In this document: piece after piece, positions 53,901 to 64,000 of the stretch | How the letters are laid out: each line of letters begins with the position of its first letter | How positions within the stretch are numbered: position 1 is the stretch's first letter | DNA from: Phoma sp. XZ068 | Taxonomy: Eukaryota > Ascomycota > Dothideomycetes > Pleosporales > Didymellaceae | Length of the DNA: 64,000 nt | Direction: 5' to 3' | Assembly (NCBI GenBank): GCA_004835665.1 | Contig: RBKR01000003.1 | Span: 992,001-1,056,000 of the forward strand | Notes under the pieces: generated by a model | What the model was told of the DNA's origin: nothing | Seen by the model: the letters and a program-made list of their open reading frames with translations, nothing else | Database searches by the model: none | Translations under genes and position numbers: made by a program

Positions 53901-55130
53901 CTGCACAAGGTTTTTTGGCAGCTGCTGGTTCTCAGCCTCGGAATCATCGGGGGACCGATCTGACGCCCAATGCCCATATACCGTATTTCGTTCGGAGTAT
54001 GTAGCCAAGACCTGATGTCCAAAAGGCGTAGACGTGTCTATTAGCAGCTCAACATTTCTCGTGTAATCGTATTACGCCCCACCATGTGTGAAGGCGCATC
54101 ATCTCGGACAGTTGTTGTGTAGTAACAACGCGTGCGGCAACCGGCAAGGCTGTCGATGACCGAGAAAGCTGAAGAATTCCAGACGCAATCCATCGGTTCG
54201 AAGTTATCTTCACGGAACCGGTAGTACCAATTGGCTCGTGGTCGGCGACTCTTCGTGGAATAAACAAGCCTTCTGGGCGCTGATTCGTGACTTGCTCGGC
54301 TCCGCTTGCAACGAGGCGGATGACCCGGTAATCTGGCCGCGAGGCTGGGCAGGAAAGAAAATCTTGAGACGTGCTTTCCAGCGACGTGCTGCTGATGCTG
54401 GCCTTTTGGTGAAAGTGATTTGGGGCGCATGTTTTTGATATTGTGACAATGCGACAGGAATGCAACGTCGTCCTTGGAAGCCTAGCTGCAAAATTAGCGA
54501 CATACCATCTCCAAATAGCGATAGCATGACCAAGCTGTCATCACAGCAGCTCGCTTTCCCCCGCCAGCCTTCGAGCCTTGCGCTCTTGGACTTGAATGCT
54601 TCGAGGCGGCGTGAATCCGACTCAAGGTTCGCGTTTCTTTTTGATTAGCTGGCCAAATCGGCATCGCAGCCTTCTCCTAGCTGTACGCGTCTTCTTGCTT
54701 GATTCGTGGTAGGCTCGATGAGCATCGTTCAGCCTGGCACTGAGGGGCCCAATAGGCGTTCAGCTCGCCTTTTCAGGTGGTGGCTGCAGGAAAGCCGCCC
54801 ACTCAATTGGCAAGTGCGAGGCTGACGCCGGCTGAAAACACAGCCTTGTCGCACTCCACCCTTCCCCCAGCGAAAATCGGTCTACCAGGCAGCTGCATAA
54901 GTGTATTTGGCACGCCCAGCCCCCGCTCTTCAGATCGACTGAGCAACACACCTGAAGTTCCTGACAACTCGACATCCCACCATCTTTATCCCCATCAGCC
55001 CTAGTCGCCGTTTGAAGGACCGGCCCCACCCAAAGACGAAATCCCACTACCAGATCCGTCCACCCCGGCGTGCTAGGACTTGAATCTCTACCATAGCCTT
55101 CCTAGACCCTGAAAGCTTCCTCTGGTGTTT
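50907..55130. other. 4.2-kb gap
   Basis: No gene recognised. 50.9-51.14 kb continues the large ORF's frame and may be its 5' UTR. All other ORFs are under 140 codons, overlapping and without domains. Pyrimidine-rich tracts occur just before the zinc-finger gene. Confidence 0.4.
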
Positions 55131-55877
55131 ATGCCTCCTACGAGAACAAGAGCAAGGATGAAGGAAGAAGAACCCACTGCAACCACCATCTCCACGGCGA
55201 CCCAGACTAGTGATCCGGTTGAGCCGCAGTCAACGTCGAGGGAAACCCTCATCACAGCTCCCATCAAAAATGACACACCCAACACTTCTCCTACATTTCA
55301 AAGTTCAGCCAAGACTCCGTCGCGTAGAGTGTTGCGATTGAAGTGTCCCATATGCTCTGACTACCCCGACGGCTTCCGGAGTGAGCATGAGCTGCGACGT
55401 CATACCAACCGCGTCCACAGGAAGACGCGTAAGGTCTGGGTGACCATCGACACGTCGCCGGATAAGTCTTTCCTCGCAAACTGCAAGGCCTGCCAGACCG
55501 GTAAGAGGTACAATGAATGCTACAATGCTGCTTCACACCTCCGCAGGATGCACTTCCATCCGCACAAGCGAGGAGAGCGGAAGATGACGGCAGCGGAGGC
55601 GCGTAAGGGTGGAAAAGCCACAGATTTGGATCCTCCTATGGATGTCCTGAAGACGAACTGGCTGCGAGAGGTGGATGAATTTGTTGATGGAGATGATTCA
55701 CCTATGGAAGACGTGAGGAACGACTCCTTGACCCAGCCACCATCGCTACCGATACCGCTGCCTCAGCAACAGTCCACCGGCACGAAAGCAGATTCGAAGG
55801 CGCCGCCAACACCAACAACACCCTCTACCCGTTCGATGGCAATCGACAGTATTGTAGATAAGGTCGACGCCGCTTGA
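55131..55877 (+). CDS. C2H2 zinc-finger protein with a second cysteine/histidine module
   Basis: Single exon, 248 aa, starting at the ATG of MPPTRTRARMKEEEP. An N-terminal acidic/Thr-rich tail leads to a C2H2 finger, CPICSDYPDGFRSEHELRRH then VHR. Directly after, KVWVTIDTSPDKSFLANCKACQTGK and NAASHLRRMHFHPHKRG form a second CxxC...HxxxxH module. This tandem layout occurs in a family of fungal proteins thought to bind DNA; I recall it only as uncharacterised. The C-terminus is Pro/Thr-rich and disordered with an acidic patch (DEFVDGDDSPMEDV). Homologues tend to be longer, so upstream exons are possible. Nuclear regulatory role is inference. Confidence 0.8.
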   Translation: MPPTRTRARMKEEEPTATTISTATQTSDPVEPQSTSRETLITAPIKNDTPNTSPTFQSSAKTPSRRVLRLKCPICSDYPDGFRSEHELRRHTNRVHRKTRKVWVTIDTSPDKSFLANCKACQTGKRYNECYNAASHLRRMHFHPHKRGERKMTAAEARKGGKATDLDPPMDVLKTNWLREVDEFVDGDDSPMEDVRNDSLTQPPSLPIPLPQQQSTGTKADSKAPPTPTTPSTRSMAIDSIVDKVDAA

Positions 55878-57036
55878 TCTAACTGTTGTGGAGGCCTTCG
55901 AGGATACACAGGCACACGCCTCGACACTGCCTCGATACTCGGACCCGATAACACGAAGTCAAGACACCAGGGACCGTGTCAAAATAGCCGCAACGTGGGG
56001 TGGGCGGTCTCGTCTATAACAGCTAGCGAAAGGTGTTAGGGCTGCAAGCACCTCCTTTCGGTCCTTCAACAATGAGGCTACCTGGAAATGACATTCAGTG
56101 CTCCCAGCCTTGCACTATGCCCAGTGCTACTGTGCTTAGCAAGCTGCATAGCTGAGAGCAACTGTGCCAACAACTCCAAGCGCTCTGCATTCGGTACGGT
56201 GGGCTGCTACTGACTCCACTACGCCAAGCAGAAATCCTTTGCATAAATAAACTGGCGTTTGGACTTTGTAGTGAGGCTGGAAAATGAGGGACTCGGATAC
56301 CGGTGAGCGGTCAGCCTTGTCCTGTTGGGAAATAGCGAATTAGGGTTGTAGCCAGCAACCGCAGATGCGATATTGGCAAGGCGCCCTGTGAAAGCTCCAC
56401 TTGTCCCATGCTCTTTCATCGATAGTTTTGAGCCCTTGCGTCTCAGACCCAGATGTAGACAATAGTGCGGCTTAATTCACCCCGAGCACGATGCATGCTG
56501 TGGGCTCGAGCACTGACCCTGAATTATGTTCATCTGATACGCTTGCAAAGAATTTTCCTGGATCCTGAGGGTTTTCCAGGTCGAAGAAATGCGAACAAAA
56601 TGCGGGAAAAGTTAGAGTAGATTGTGCGCAAGGAAATGAAGTGGATTTAAGAGCACTGCAAGTGTAGATCTCCTCGTCCCAGTTGTGTGGAACCGTGCCG
56701 CAGGTGACGTGTGACCTCCGTGCGCGAGATTTGGCAACTGCCATGCGAATCTTTTCTCCGCCAACAACAAACACGGCACAAGGTACACATCGCCTACTTC
56801 CACTTCGTAGAGAAACCAGATTTACTAAACATTGCTACAGGTCTGAATTGCCTACAGCATACACGGCAAATTCGAATTACCTCGGCGCCGTCGTCATCGA
56901 TGGACTGCTCTCTTTCGACCGCGAGCCAACAATGACTGTAGCACCACTACGACGTAGACACATTGCGAGCTTGAAGTTTGCAATTAGGATATAAGGGAAT
57001 CACGCGACTGTATAAACACGGCTCCAATCTACAACG
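55878..57036. other. Gap between zinc-finger and coiled-coil genes
   Basis: No gene recognised. TATAAA at 57011-57016 lies only 20 bp before the next start codon, which is closer than expected. Confidence 0.35.
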
Positions 57037-58293
57037 ATGATTGGGAGACCGAAAAACTATGTCACAAATCTTGTCAAGTTGGGCAAGCTTCACAGCATCT
57101 CGCAACGGACACTATCGACATTGACCTCGGAATCACCTCTACGTAGAGAAGATTATACGGGCTTCCCACCCCACGGCGTAAATCTGGGAACTTTGTACAG
57201 AGGAACACGCCCAAATGATCGCAAGCTGCCTCGAGGCTGGGCATTCTTTGAAGATGGGTCCATATATGTTGAACGACTCGGTCACGATCATGATGGTCTT
57301 CAAGAAAATATGAACATGGCCGCATATTTTGTGCGTAATCCAACTAGTAAGACAATAAAGTTGCCGAGGAAGGATGATCGCCAAACGCAAATGATTTTGT
57401 TAGAGTAAGTGACATCGACTACTCATAATAACCTAGTAACTCATGCCTGCTTCAGGAAGGAAACTCTACATCGGGATGATGGTTCAAAGCGCTTCCTCGC
57501 GCACGCTCGGTTCGCTGCTAACGGAGAGAATATATACGCTCATTGGGATTTTTCGTATTTCGCATTAGATTTCAAGCCGACGCAAGCGCTTCCCATCGCC
57601 ACCGTTTCTCTTCCAGGCCATCGCAATATGATCAAAGACTGGTTCGGACAGTCCAGGCGCAAGCTCATGTATGCCTTGCGGACATTCCGCGGCACCTTAG
57701 TTGATGGAGTCTTACATCCGAATGTTCGCTTGGACAATGGACTTCAGTTCTCATTTGATCCGACAGACGCGCCAGATTATCCGGTACAGGGGGCTGAAGG
57801 GGAACATGTGTCACCTGGAGGAGCGTTCGAAACTCAGCAAGCAATCACAGCACCTCGAAAACCAGGACGACAGCTACAGACTTCACGATCAAAAACAGTA
57901 GACGGACGAGGCCAGAACCGCGAGCGTACTCAGAGCCGAGATGTCCGCATCGCAAAAACCAAATCGAAAGCTGCAGAATTGGATGCACGAGAGCGCGATC
58001 TCGAGCAGCGAGAAGAAATGCTGTCATTGAAGGAAAAGGTTATGCAGCTTGAGCAGCAATTAGCCCAGGCCGGGGAAAGGACTCCAAAAGAGGCACCTAA
58101 CAGAACAGGATATGGAATTAGACATGTGAAGATTCGGAAAGCCGAACCCGCGCCCGTGGATCCCGCAAAGGCAACAACGCAGGAAGAGAGTATTGATGAG
58201 ATCCACGACTTCCTCACTCGGGACGATACCATGCCTGTTGACGCCCTCGAACTGCTTCGAAGGGTAAAGGGAAGCAGGAATAACAAGATTTAA
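57037..58293 (+). CDS. Unrecognised protein with a C-terminal coiled coil
   Basis: Exons 57037-57404 and 57456-58293, predicted 401 aa; intron 57405-57455 with a GTAAGT donor and TTCAG acceptor. The first ~235 residues look like a mixed alpha/beta domain rich in aromatics (RGWAFFEDGSIYVERLG, NIYAHWDFSYFALDF, NMIKDWFGQSRRKLMYAL, LDNGLQFSFDP). Then come a basic disordered linker and a heptad-like coiled coil, AAELDARERDLEQREEMLSL, with MQLEQQLAQAGERTP. The end has IDEIHDFLTRDD and ALELLRRVKG. The N-terminus (RTLSTLTSES) might be a presequence, but it is not compelling. No family known to me. The intron and long second exon make a real gene very likely. Confidence 0.7.
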
Positions 58294-58773
58294 GTCTGTC
58301 AAATAAAGAGTAAAACAATATCACTTCTATATGATCTACTCTTAGTGGCCGCTCAGTCGCATGAACAGCCTGTCGTAATTGAAAGAAGGAACGCAACTAA
58401 GTTTCATTCAGGGTATCCAAGTACAAACAGCCCTCCCGCACAGCAGCCGTAACGACATACAACATGAAAACATCTTCGTAACGAAGGTACAACGCCTAGA
58501 GCGCCAATCAACACCACGCTTGTTGTACAATAGGAAAAGCCATGCCACGTCAACTCCATATTGCGGGCGGAGGGTGTGGGGTTAGTATTAGTGGCTTCGA
58601 GTGCGCCCTTGAGCAAGGGATGCCCGCCCGACTTCCACATCCTAGCCATGACAGTTCGCCACGATCCAGACTCAGCGGTAACCTTGTCGGAAATCTTTCT
58701 TTGTCCCCACCATCTCGGGATCTTCATGGGCTCCAAGATCTGCCAACTCTCAGCCCTATCCCGTATCTCGGTC
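58294..58773. other. Convergent gap
   Basis: 3' regions of the coiled-coil gene and the receptor gene. Short ORFs only (58404-58784 minus overlaps the receptor end in another frame). Confidence 0.35.
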
Positions 58774-60150
58774 TCACCGAGCATGTGGCATTGTAGGATA
58801 ATGGCACTCGACGCCCGTCGGCGTTATTGTGTCGCCACTGTCCACACTCGCCATTTCTACATGGATGTTCGTTTCAACCTGGACTGTTATGCCGTCTGAC
58901 AATGGACCCGTCTTGATAATGGAATCCTGACTTCCTGTAGGACTGTCCTCGCGCAGAGAGTCCATTGGCGATTTGCGTGTCAGACTGCGTCCGAGGCGGT
59001 TGTCTACCATGCGTGATAGTGCGTTGTTACCGCCGACTATGGTAACGGAACGCGCAGGTTTATTTTCTTTGTCCATGGACATGAGGCCATAGTGTTCGAA
59101 ATCGCCGGGTCGAGCGGTGTGGCTCGTATTTACCGTGGTGGCCACGGTACGGTTGTAATGTGCGGATGAGACCTCGTTGGAGACAAGGATCCGGCGAGTA
59201 AGTGCGTACAGCAGGGCGTCAATCCAACCACATGATGTGAGGAGCGAGCCAGCAATGCAGAAGAAAACGTCAGGCATGGGAGTGCCGGTCATGGCGACCA
59301 TGCGGCCGATCGCGATAGGGAGTGTAAGGACCACGTAGACGGCTGGATACAAGACCATGAACTTCGTTGCGCGCGTCAGCTTGGCGGTGTCATTGTTGAC
59401 GATATTTTGGATGCGGCCACGTAGATGGACGAAGACATGTCCGTAGATGGCGATTGTGCCAAACTCGACGATGAAGATCCAGAGGTAGTGGAGCCACAGG
59501 CGTTCATTTTGGTAGTCTGAGGAGACCCAGCACTAGACATTTGATCAGTATTCGGGTTGATAACAGAATCGCACGCCACTCACCCATCCTCCAGCTCGTC
59601 CGAAATATCGGTCTTTATATATGGCCGGGCCTAGTACGGTCAAGATCAAGGCGAATGCCCACAACCCCAAGATCGACACAATGAACCACTTGTATGGAAC
59701 CTTGTAACCTTTGACCACGCCCAGCCACGTGTGGATCGCAATAGCAAGGACGAAAAAGCCGCTCGATACATCGCCAATCTGCAGAAACCACGCCTGGATG
59801 AAGCAGGGCACGGTAGGAGCCAATATCTTGTTGATTCGGAGCCAGTGGAATGACATGGCGAATGCGATCGCTTGCTGAAGGTCCGCCAGTAAAAGATTAT
59901 AAATCAGAATAACATATTGGTTGTACCCGACGTATTGTCGGTAGTGTTTCCGCCAGCTAACTAAACGATGCGTGATGAAAATGAGCAGAGCCGTAACACT
60001 GATCAGAGACATCATGGCAAAGGTTATGACCGGAATGAGACCAGTCCGGTAGAGAGGTGGGAGCGGGTCCAAGCTGTTTGGGTACGGGAAGTATCGCTTC
60101 TCCAGGACGTGCCCGGCTACCATGTTGGATGTTGCCATATTGAATTTCAA
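58774..60150 (-). CDS. Seven-transmembrane G-protein-coupled receptor-like protein
   Basis: Minus strand, exons 60150-59584 and 59532-58774, predicted 441 aa; intron 59533-59583 (GTGAGT...TCTAG). Seven hydrophobic helices are visible: LIPVITFAMMSLISVTALLIF, YNQYVILIYNLLLADLQQAIAF, CFIQAWFLQIGDVSSGFFVLAIAI, KWFIVSILGLWAFALILTVLG, LWLHYLWIFIVEFGTIAIYG, FMVLYPAVYVVLTLPIAIG and VFFCIAGSLLTSCGWIDALLYAL. The last ends in a basic NPxxY-like position (LLYALTRR). A conserved extracellular GGWCWVS after TM4 gives the paired cysteine with TM3's PCF. This resembles fungal Git3/cAMP-receptor-like receptors. A ~140-residue cytosolic tail carries Ser/Arg phosphorylation-like motifs (RSLTRKSPMDSL). The start may be MATSNM at 60138. 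Ligand unknown; signalling through a G-alpha/cAMP route is inference. Confidence 0.85.
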
Positions 60151-63100
60151 CTGCGTTTGGATGTTGCGAAAGAGCGTTGTGAAGTTGAACGAAGGAGGTC
60201 TGACTCGCGGTCTTCAAGTCATTGTGCAGAACAAAGCGATTGATCGCAGCACCCTAATTGCGAAGACAGCTTGTCTCGTGCCCTCTGGTAATGGTGGGGT
60301 AAGCTGGAGTCGCTTAATGAATGCTGATTGGGAAGATGGTGAGATCAAATCCTGTGTCGGGGGGGACGGTGTGGCTTGCAGCTGTATACAAAGAGACGTT
60401 GGCTTTAGACCTACTCGGCAATGGTGGACCGTTGCGCGCTGGGGCGACAATGGGAGAAGAAAAGGAGAACAGGAGGTCGCCAAGGTGAACCGTAAGAATG
60501 TACTTCGGTGGAGAATAGTACCATAATAAGGGGACAGATCCCCCAGTCTGCCACTAATCTGGCGCAGACAAGATACAGTACTAGCTAGGATGCAGGTGCG
60601 GCATGGTTGACGGCTGCTAGCTCAACCTAGGCAGGGTGTGCAAGGTTAGGTTTGTCTGGGGGCCCCCTCCGTTTCCTGTCAGCCGGTATATAACCAGCCG
60701 AACGATTTACCTTGCTGCCAAGTCATTGTGACACGGGACGACTCGAAGGAAGCCGATCAATGGGGACGCTGACCGTTGCTACCCATCCTGACGGTTACGC
60801 TGTTCCAGCAACTGATACCCGGGGCTTTCAAGATGGTTCAAGCGAACACGGAATTGGGATGATAAAATTGCGAGGCTAATGTCGTGTGATGAGTCTCTTG
60901 GGCCGAACTTGAAAGGCGCGCTGGAAGGAGACAAGTCCGCAGCCACCACGTGTGGAGGACCCCTGCATTGGCGAGCATGTCTGTGCAGCTCTCAAAACGA
61001 CAATGAGCAGCGCTGCCACAGAGCGGTGCCAGCCGCGCAATCCTTCTAGTGTGAAAATTCGGCAATTGGCGATTGTACATCTTTCTACCGGACTGTTGGA
61101 TGTACAGCATGACGCAAAGGCTGAGGTTGAGATTGCGAAGAGTTGAAAGTCTCAGGATGCCCCTTGTGCTGCATGATTGTGCGGGGAGGACTTCCAGAGT
61201 GCTTGGCTCTGGGGATAGCCTCGTTAGCTGATTGTGGGGGAGTACCGCCAACTTCTTGGTGCTCATCCTTGACGACTCACGAGCAATTTGGAGTGGAGGA
61301 GCTAGACATGGCCTTCGCCGCAACGGACTAGCGCGCGGCCCGAATCATTGCGTTTAGTTGATGCTTTGTGCACAACACAGCTGTCAATGATCCTGGTCGG
61401 TACAGCTACGGCCTCACCGTGCGCGCAGTCTCTGAAAATCTGCAGGGAAGGATACCCTTTTCTGTCCAAGGCGTCCACGGCCGAACGGGATTGCCATGGG
61501 CTTGCGACATCCTAACGAGAAACATTCAGGACCAGGATGAGGTCGATGCTCGACTCCACATTTGCTCAACAGCCATCAAATCTAGCTAGTACCAGTCTGT
61601 AAGATAATGTGTGACACACGACAAGCATGATGTTCCAGAAATTCCGAATCGAACGTTGATGAGATCGACGAAATCGGGCTGTGTGACCAGGCCGTTACCT
61701 GTCCACGGATGTAAAGCGGCGTGCCGTCGCGGTAGACCGCGCCACATTGCTGCAGGTCACTGCTGGAAAGTCATTGCGCTGAGTGCTGGAACCCCATGGA
61801 CCCAGGTTTCGTCACGTCACCATTTCAACCGGCATGGCATCGACCACACCCTGTCTCTTGTCATTCAGCTGCGGCAGTAAGCCCTGGAGATATTGTATGC
61901 GCAAAGCGTCTATGACGCCTCGTCACGAAATGCCATCTTTGAGACGAACATTGCGGGAACCCGCCTACAATCACTAAATTCACTGGCAGGCTGGACCCTT
62001 CTTGTTCCCATTTTCCCAAGTCGCACGCCTCACGTATGCATTGGTAACGATATTGGCAGGTACATTGGCAGGATCATTGGCAGGATTCCATTCGGTCCAT
62101 CTTTCTGTTGGCTCATGCCTTTCATCAACCACGCCGTAGGCTTACACATCGTCAATTTATCACGCTGGTTCGAGACCTGCGCCTTCAGCATAGACAGAAA
62201 TGCCAATTTCAACACCAAGACGGACAAGACGCATGGATGTACTATCCTCCGGTATCATATGTACCCCGCAAGGTACCAAATTCGGACGTCGTTTACCTGC
62301 TACATGGGGTTGGTGTTGACTTTCATTGGGGCATATGCACCGAGGCGCGTGGATCCAGTTCATGGGGCAAATTACATTTTAACCAGACTGGCTTTAATAC
62401 GGATATGATTCGTAAATCGGACGTGCCGATTTGTTGCTGCTCCCAGATTCCCGGAGGATTTCAGGTACAAGGCGCGTCTCCGAAAGTCTCACTTATCCGG
62501 ACGACGCCTTGGGGTAAGGTGTGAATCCGGTCAGCGACACGAGATTTTTCCGACAAAGACACCGTATATGCAGTTGCAACCCAACTTCGGAGATCTCGGT
62601 GGTTTCAAGCGATTACGTGATGTGATCGAACAGTATGTCCTGCAGACGGCAAGATCTTGAATGATAATCAGCCGTTTCTCGCTCCAGCCGAACCCAACAC
62701 CTGGGTTCAACGGTCCGCGGCCTTCCTACTAGAACAGTGTCAGACTGTTGCTGTGGAATTGCCACAATAGCGACAGGTCGATGATGGGTTGCCTGATGGG
62801 AAGGAATGACATTGACACCAGCCGTCGTTTAGGCCATGCATCGGAGGCGAGGCTCCGCGCTTGAAGCAGGCGAGCCACCAACTTGCCATTTGCTCTCGTA
62901 ATCCGACAAATCAACGGTGTCTCATGGACACGACTGAAGAGGAGCGACTTCTGGTTGTCTAAATTGTCTACCTTGTGCGTGGCCACAAGCCTACATTTGC
63001 TCAAAGCGATACATCTTTCCCGCCGCCAAACTACTCATATAGGCGCTTATGGCTGCCCTTGTCGATACTACCTCGCCGCAGCACTTCCATTGTGTATGGC

Positions 63101-63404
63101 ATACAACCGGTAGCCACAAAGAGATTATTACATCAATGGTGGTAACAATGCAGGACTGCATGACCACATTAGGAGTACATCTGATTCCCATTGGCGTCTA
63201 ATTATAATTATGTGCGTTTGGGCATGTACAGCAATGCTGAGCGACAATAACGTTGATATAATGCTTTGAGCGTTTGCCAGGGTAAAGCCACACATGGTGA
63301 CCTACTAGTCTATTCGAGCCAGTACGTTAGGCATCGCTACTGTTTTATCTAATCCAAGTTCCAGGTTTTTGCTGTACTCGTCATTATCGCCCAGCATCTT
63401 CACA
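60151..63404. other. 3.3-kb gene-poor region
   Basis: No gene recognised. It contains the receptor's promoter side, including a TATATAA-like word at about 60688, and a short tandem repeat at 62051-62086. The 171-codon ORF at 61893-62408 has no domain. Confidence 0.4.
62051..62086. repeat. 12-bp tandem repeat, three copies
   Basis: Three direct copies of (T/C)ATTGGCAGG(T/A)(A/T) run head to tail, 12 bp each, the second and third identical. Intergenic, with no sign of function. Confidence 0.75.
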
Positions 63405-64000
63405 TTAGTATCCGCCGACAGAATCATCAGTATACAACCTCGTCGCCCCCGGCCTCTGCTCTCCCTTCGCACCGTTTCCTTGCTCAATCTTCTCCCTCGC
63501 TTGCTGCATGATCCACAGCCCACTGCTCGTCCCTAGCCTCGTCGCACCCGCTTCAAGCATTTTAACCGCATCCTCCAGACTCCTGACTCCACCGGATGCC
63601 TTCACTTGCATCTGCCTCTTGCTGACGCCAGTCTTGTGAAGGTACTCTGCCGCACCAACCATGAGCTGTACGTTGGGCAGTGTAGCGCCCGGCCCGTTGA
63701 AACCGGTGGAGGTCTTGATGAAGTCCAAGTTTGCGGCGGCTGCGAGATGTGAGGCTGCGAGGATTTGCTTGGCGTTGAGTTGCGAGGTTTCGAGGATGAG
63801 TTTGATAACGACCGGGGACGGGCAGAGAGATCTTATCGATGCGAGCTCTCTGTAGATGGCGCTGTAGTCTGGAATCTCCTCGTCGTCGCTGCCAGCGGTG
63901 GATCCAGAATTGGCGGCAGTGTTGGCAGCAGTAATGCTGTCAATTGCTGAGTCGTGGCTACGGACGACATGAGGGGAGGAGGGCTTGTTGTGCTTGGTAA
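63405..64000 (-). CDS. Deoxyribose-phosphate aldolase (partial, 5' end beyond right edge)
   Basis: Minus strand, about 198 residues visible, open to the right edge and ending GGY with TAA at 63407-63405. The enzyme splits 2-deoxyribose-5-phosphate to glyceraldehyde-3-phosphate and acetaldehyde in deoxynucleoside catabolism. The Schiff-base lysine motif DFIKTSTGFNGPGATLPNV and the second catalytic lysine motif MQVKASGGVRSLEDA are intact, then GATRLGTSSGLWIM. Upstream PSPVVIKLILETSQLNAKQI is the expected beta strand/helix. Near the right edge there is a Ser/Ala/Asp-rich loop (SGSTAGSDDEEIP) not found in short bacterial enzymes. The missing N-terminus should be roughly 80-100 residues. Confidence 0.92.
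   Translation of the reverse strand, partial: TKHNKPSSPHVVRSHDSAIDSITAANTAANSGSTAGSDDEEIPDYSAIYRELASIRSLCPSPVVIKLILETSQLNAKQILAASHLAAAANLDFIKTSTGFNGPGATLPNVQLMVGAAEYLHKTGVSKRQMQVKASGGVRSLEDAVKMLEAGATRLGTSSGLWIMQQAREKIEQGNGAKGEQRPGATRLYTDDSVGGY

Noticed and set aside
62160..62185. B-box match GGTTCGAGACC
   Set aside because: The T stem has a mismatch and no A box or cloverleaf can be built upstream.
61893..62524. 171- and 138-codon overlapping ORFs
   Set aside because: No domain signal; they include the 12-bp tandem repeat and read as chance frames.
1..64000. CRISPR arrays, prokaryotic operons, integrated virus or intact transposon
   Set aside because: No regularly spaced repeats, no transposase, integrase or reverse transcriptase motifs, and gene structure is eukaryotic throughout.

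Overview
The window looks like nuclear DNA of a filamentous ascomycete (Pezizomycotina; a Dothideomycete is my best guess). Genes carry many short introns of 41-76 bp with GTAAGT-type donors, CTAAC/CTGAC branch sites and CAG/TAG acceptors. Coding potential is on both strands, there are no operons, and the gene content is typically fungal: HET domain, fungal P450, Kelch/TM surface protein, S41 peptidase, 7TM receptor, Apa2-type phosphorylase, AKR7. No lineage can be proven without a search.

Layout. 0-4 kb: the tail of a protein kinase, then an eight-exon secreted Kelch protein with one membrane anchor. 4.8-12.2 kb is an accessory block: a stop-riddled pseudogene, an AT-rich stretch, a cytochrome P450, a frame-broken HET gene, a class I methyltransferase and a 37-residue zinc-ribbon microgene. 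12.4-17 kb: an unrecognised multi-exon gene and a secreted S41-family peptidase. 17-22.7 kb is nearly empty except for a small CxxC protein. 22.7-31.4 kb is housekeeping and regulatory: 6-phosphogluconolactonase, a basic/coiled-coil protein, an unrecognised five-exon gene, the Ap4A phosphorylase (with a GC-AG intron) and a Myb-like factor. 33.5-37.5 kb holds three detoxification-type enzymes together: GST kappa, an SDR and an AKR7-type reductase. 39-46.9 kb has a basic disordered protein, a long gap, a small membrane protein and a possibly mitochondrial protein. 47.4-50.9 kb is one large, apparently intronless ORF with a C-terminal membrane segment. After another 4-kb gap come a C2H2 zinc-finger protein, a coiled-coil protein and a 7TM receptor. 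The right edge cuts a deoxyribose-phosphate aldolase.

How they work together. Metabolic links are modest. 6-phosphogluconolactonase (NADPH supply by the pentose phosphate pathway), DERA (deoxyribose salvage), and the GSTK/SDR/AKR trio (thiol- and NAD(P)H-dependent detoxification) are compatible but not demonstrably one pathway. P450 plus methyltransferase around a HET gene could be a small tailoring cluster, but no backbone synthase is present.

I did not find a convincingly new biological system. The strongest curiosities are the HET gene with three frame breaks, two of them at the same decamer; a 12-nt microexon in the Kelch gene; a GC-AG intron; in-frame 51-bp introns that read through as coding; and the zinc-ribbon microgene. 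All exon borders were inferred by eye from splice signals and reading-frame continuity.
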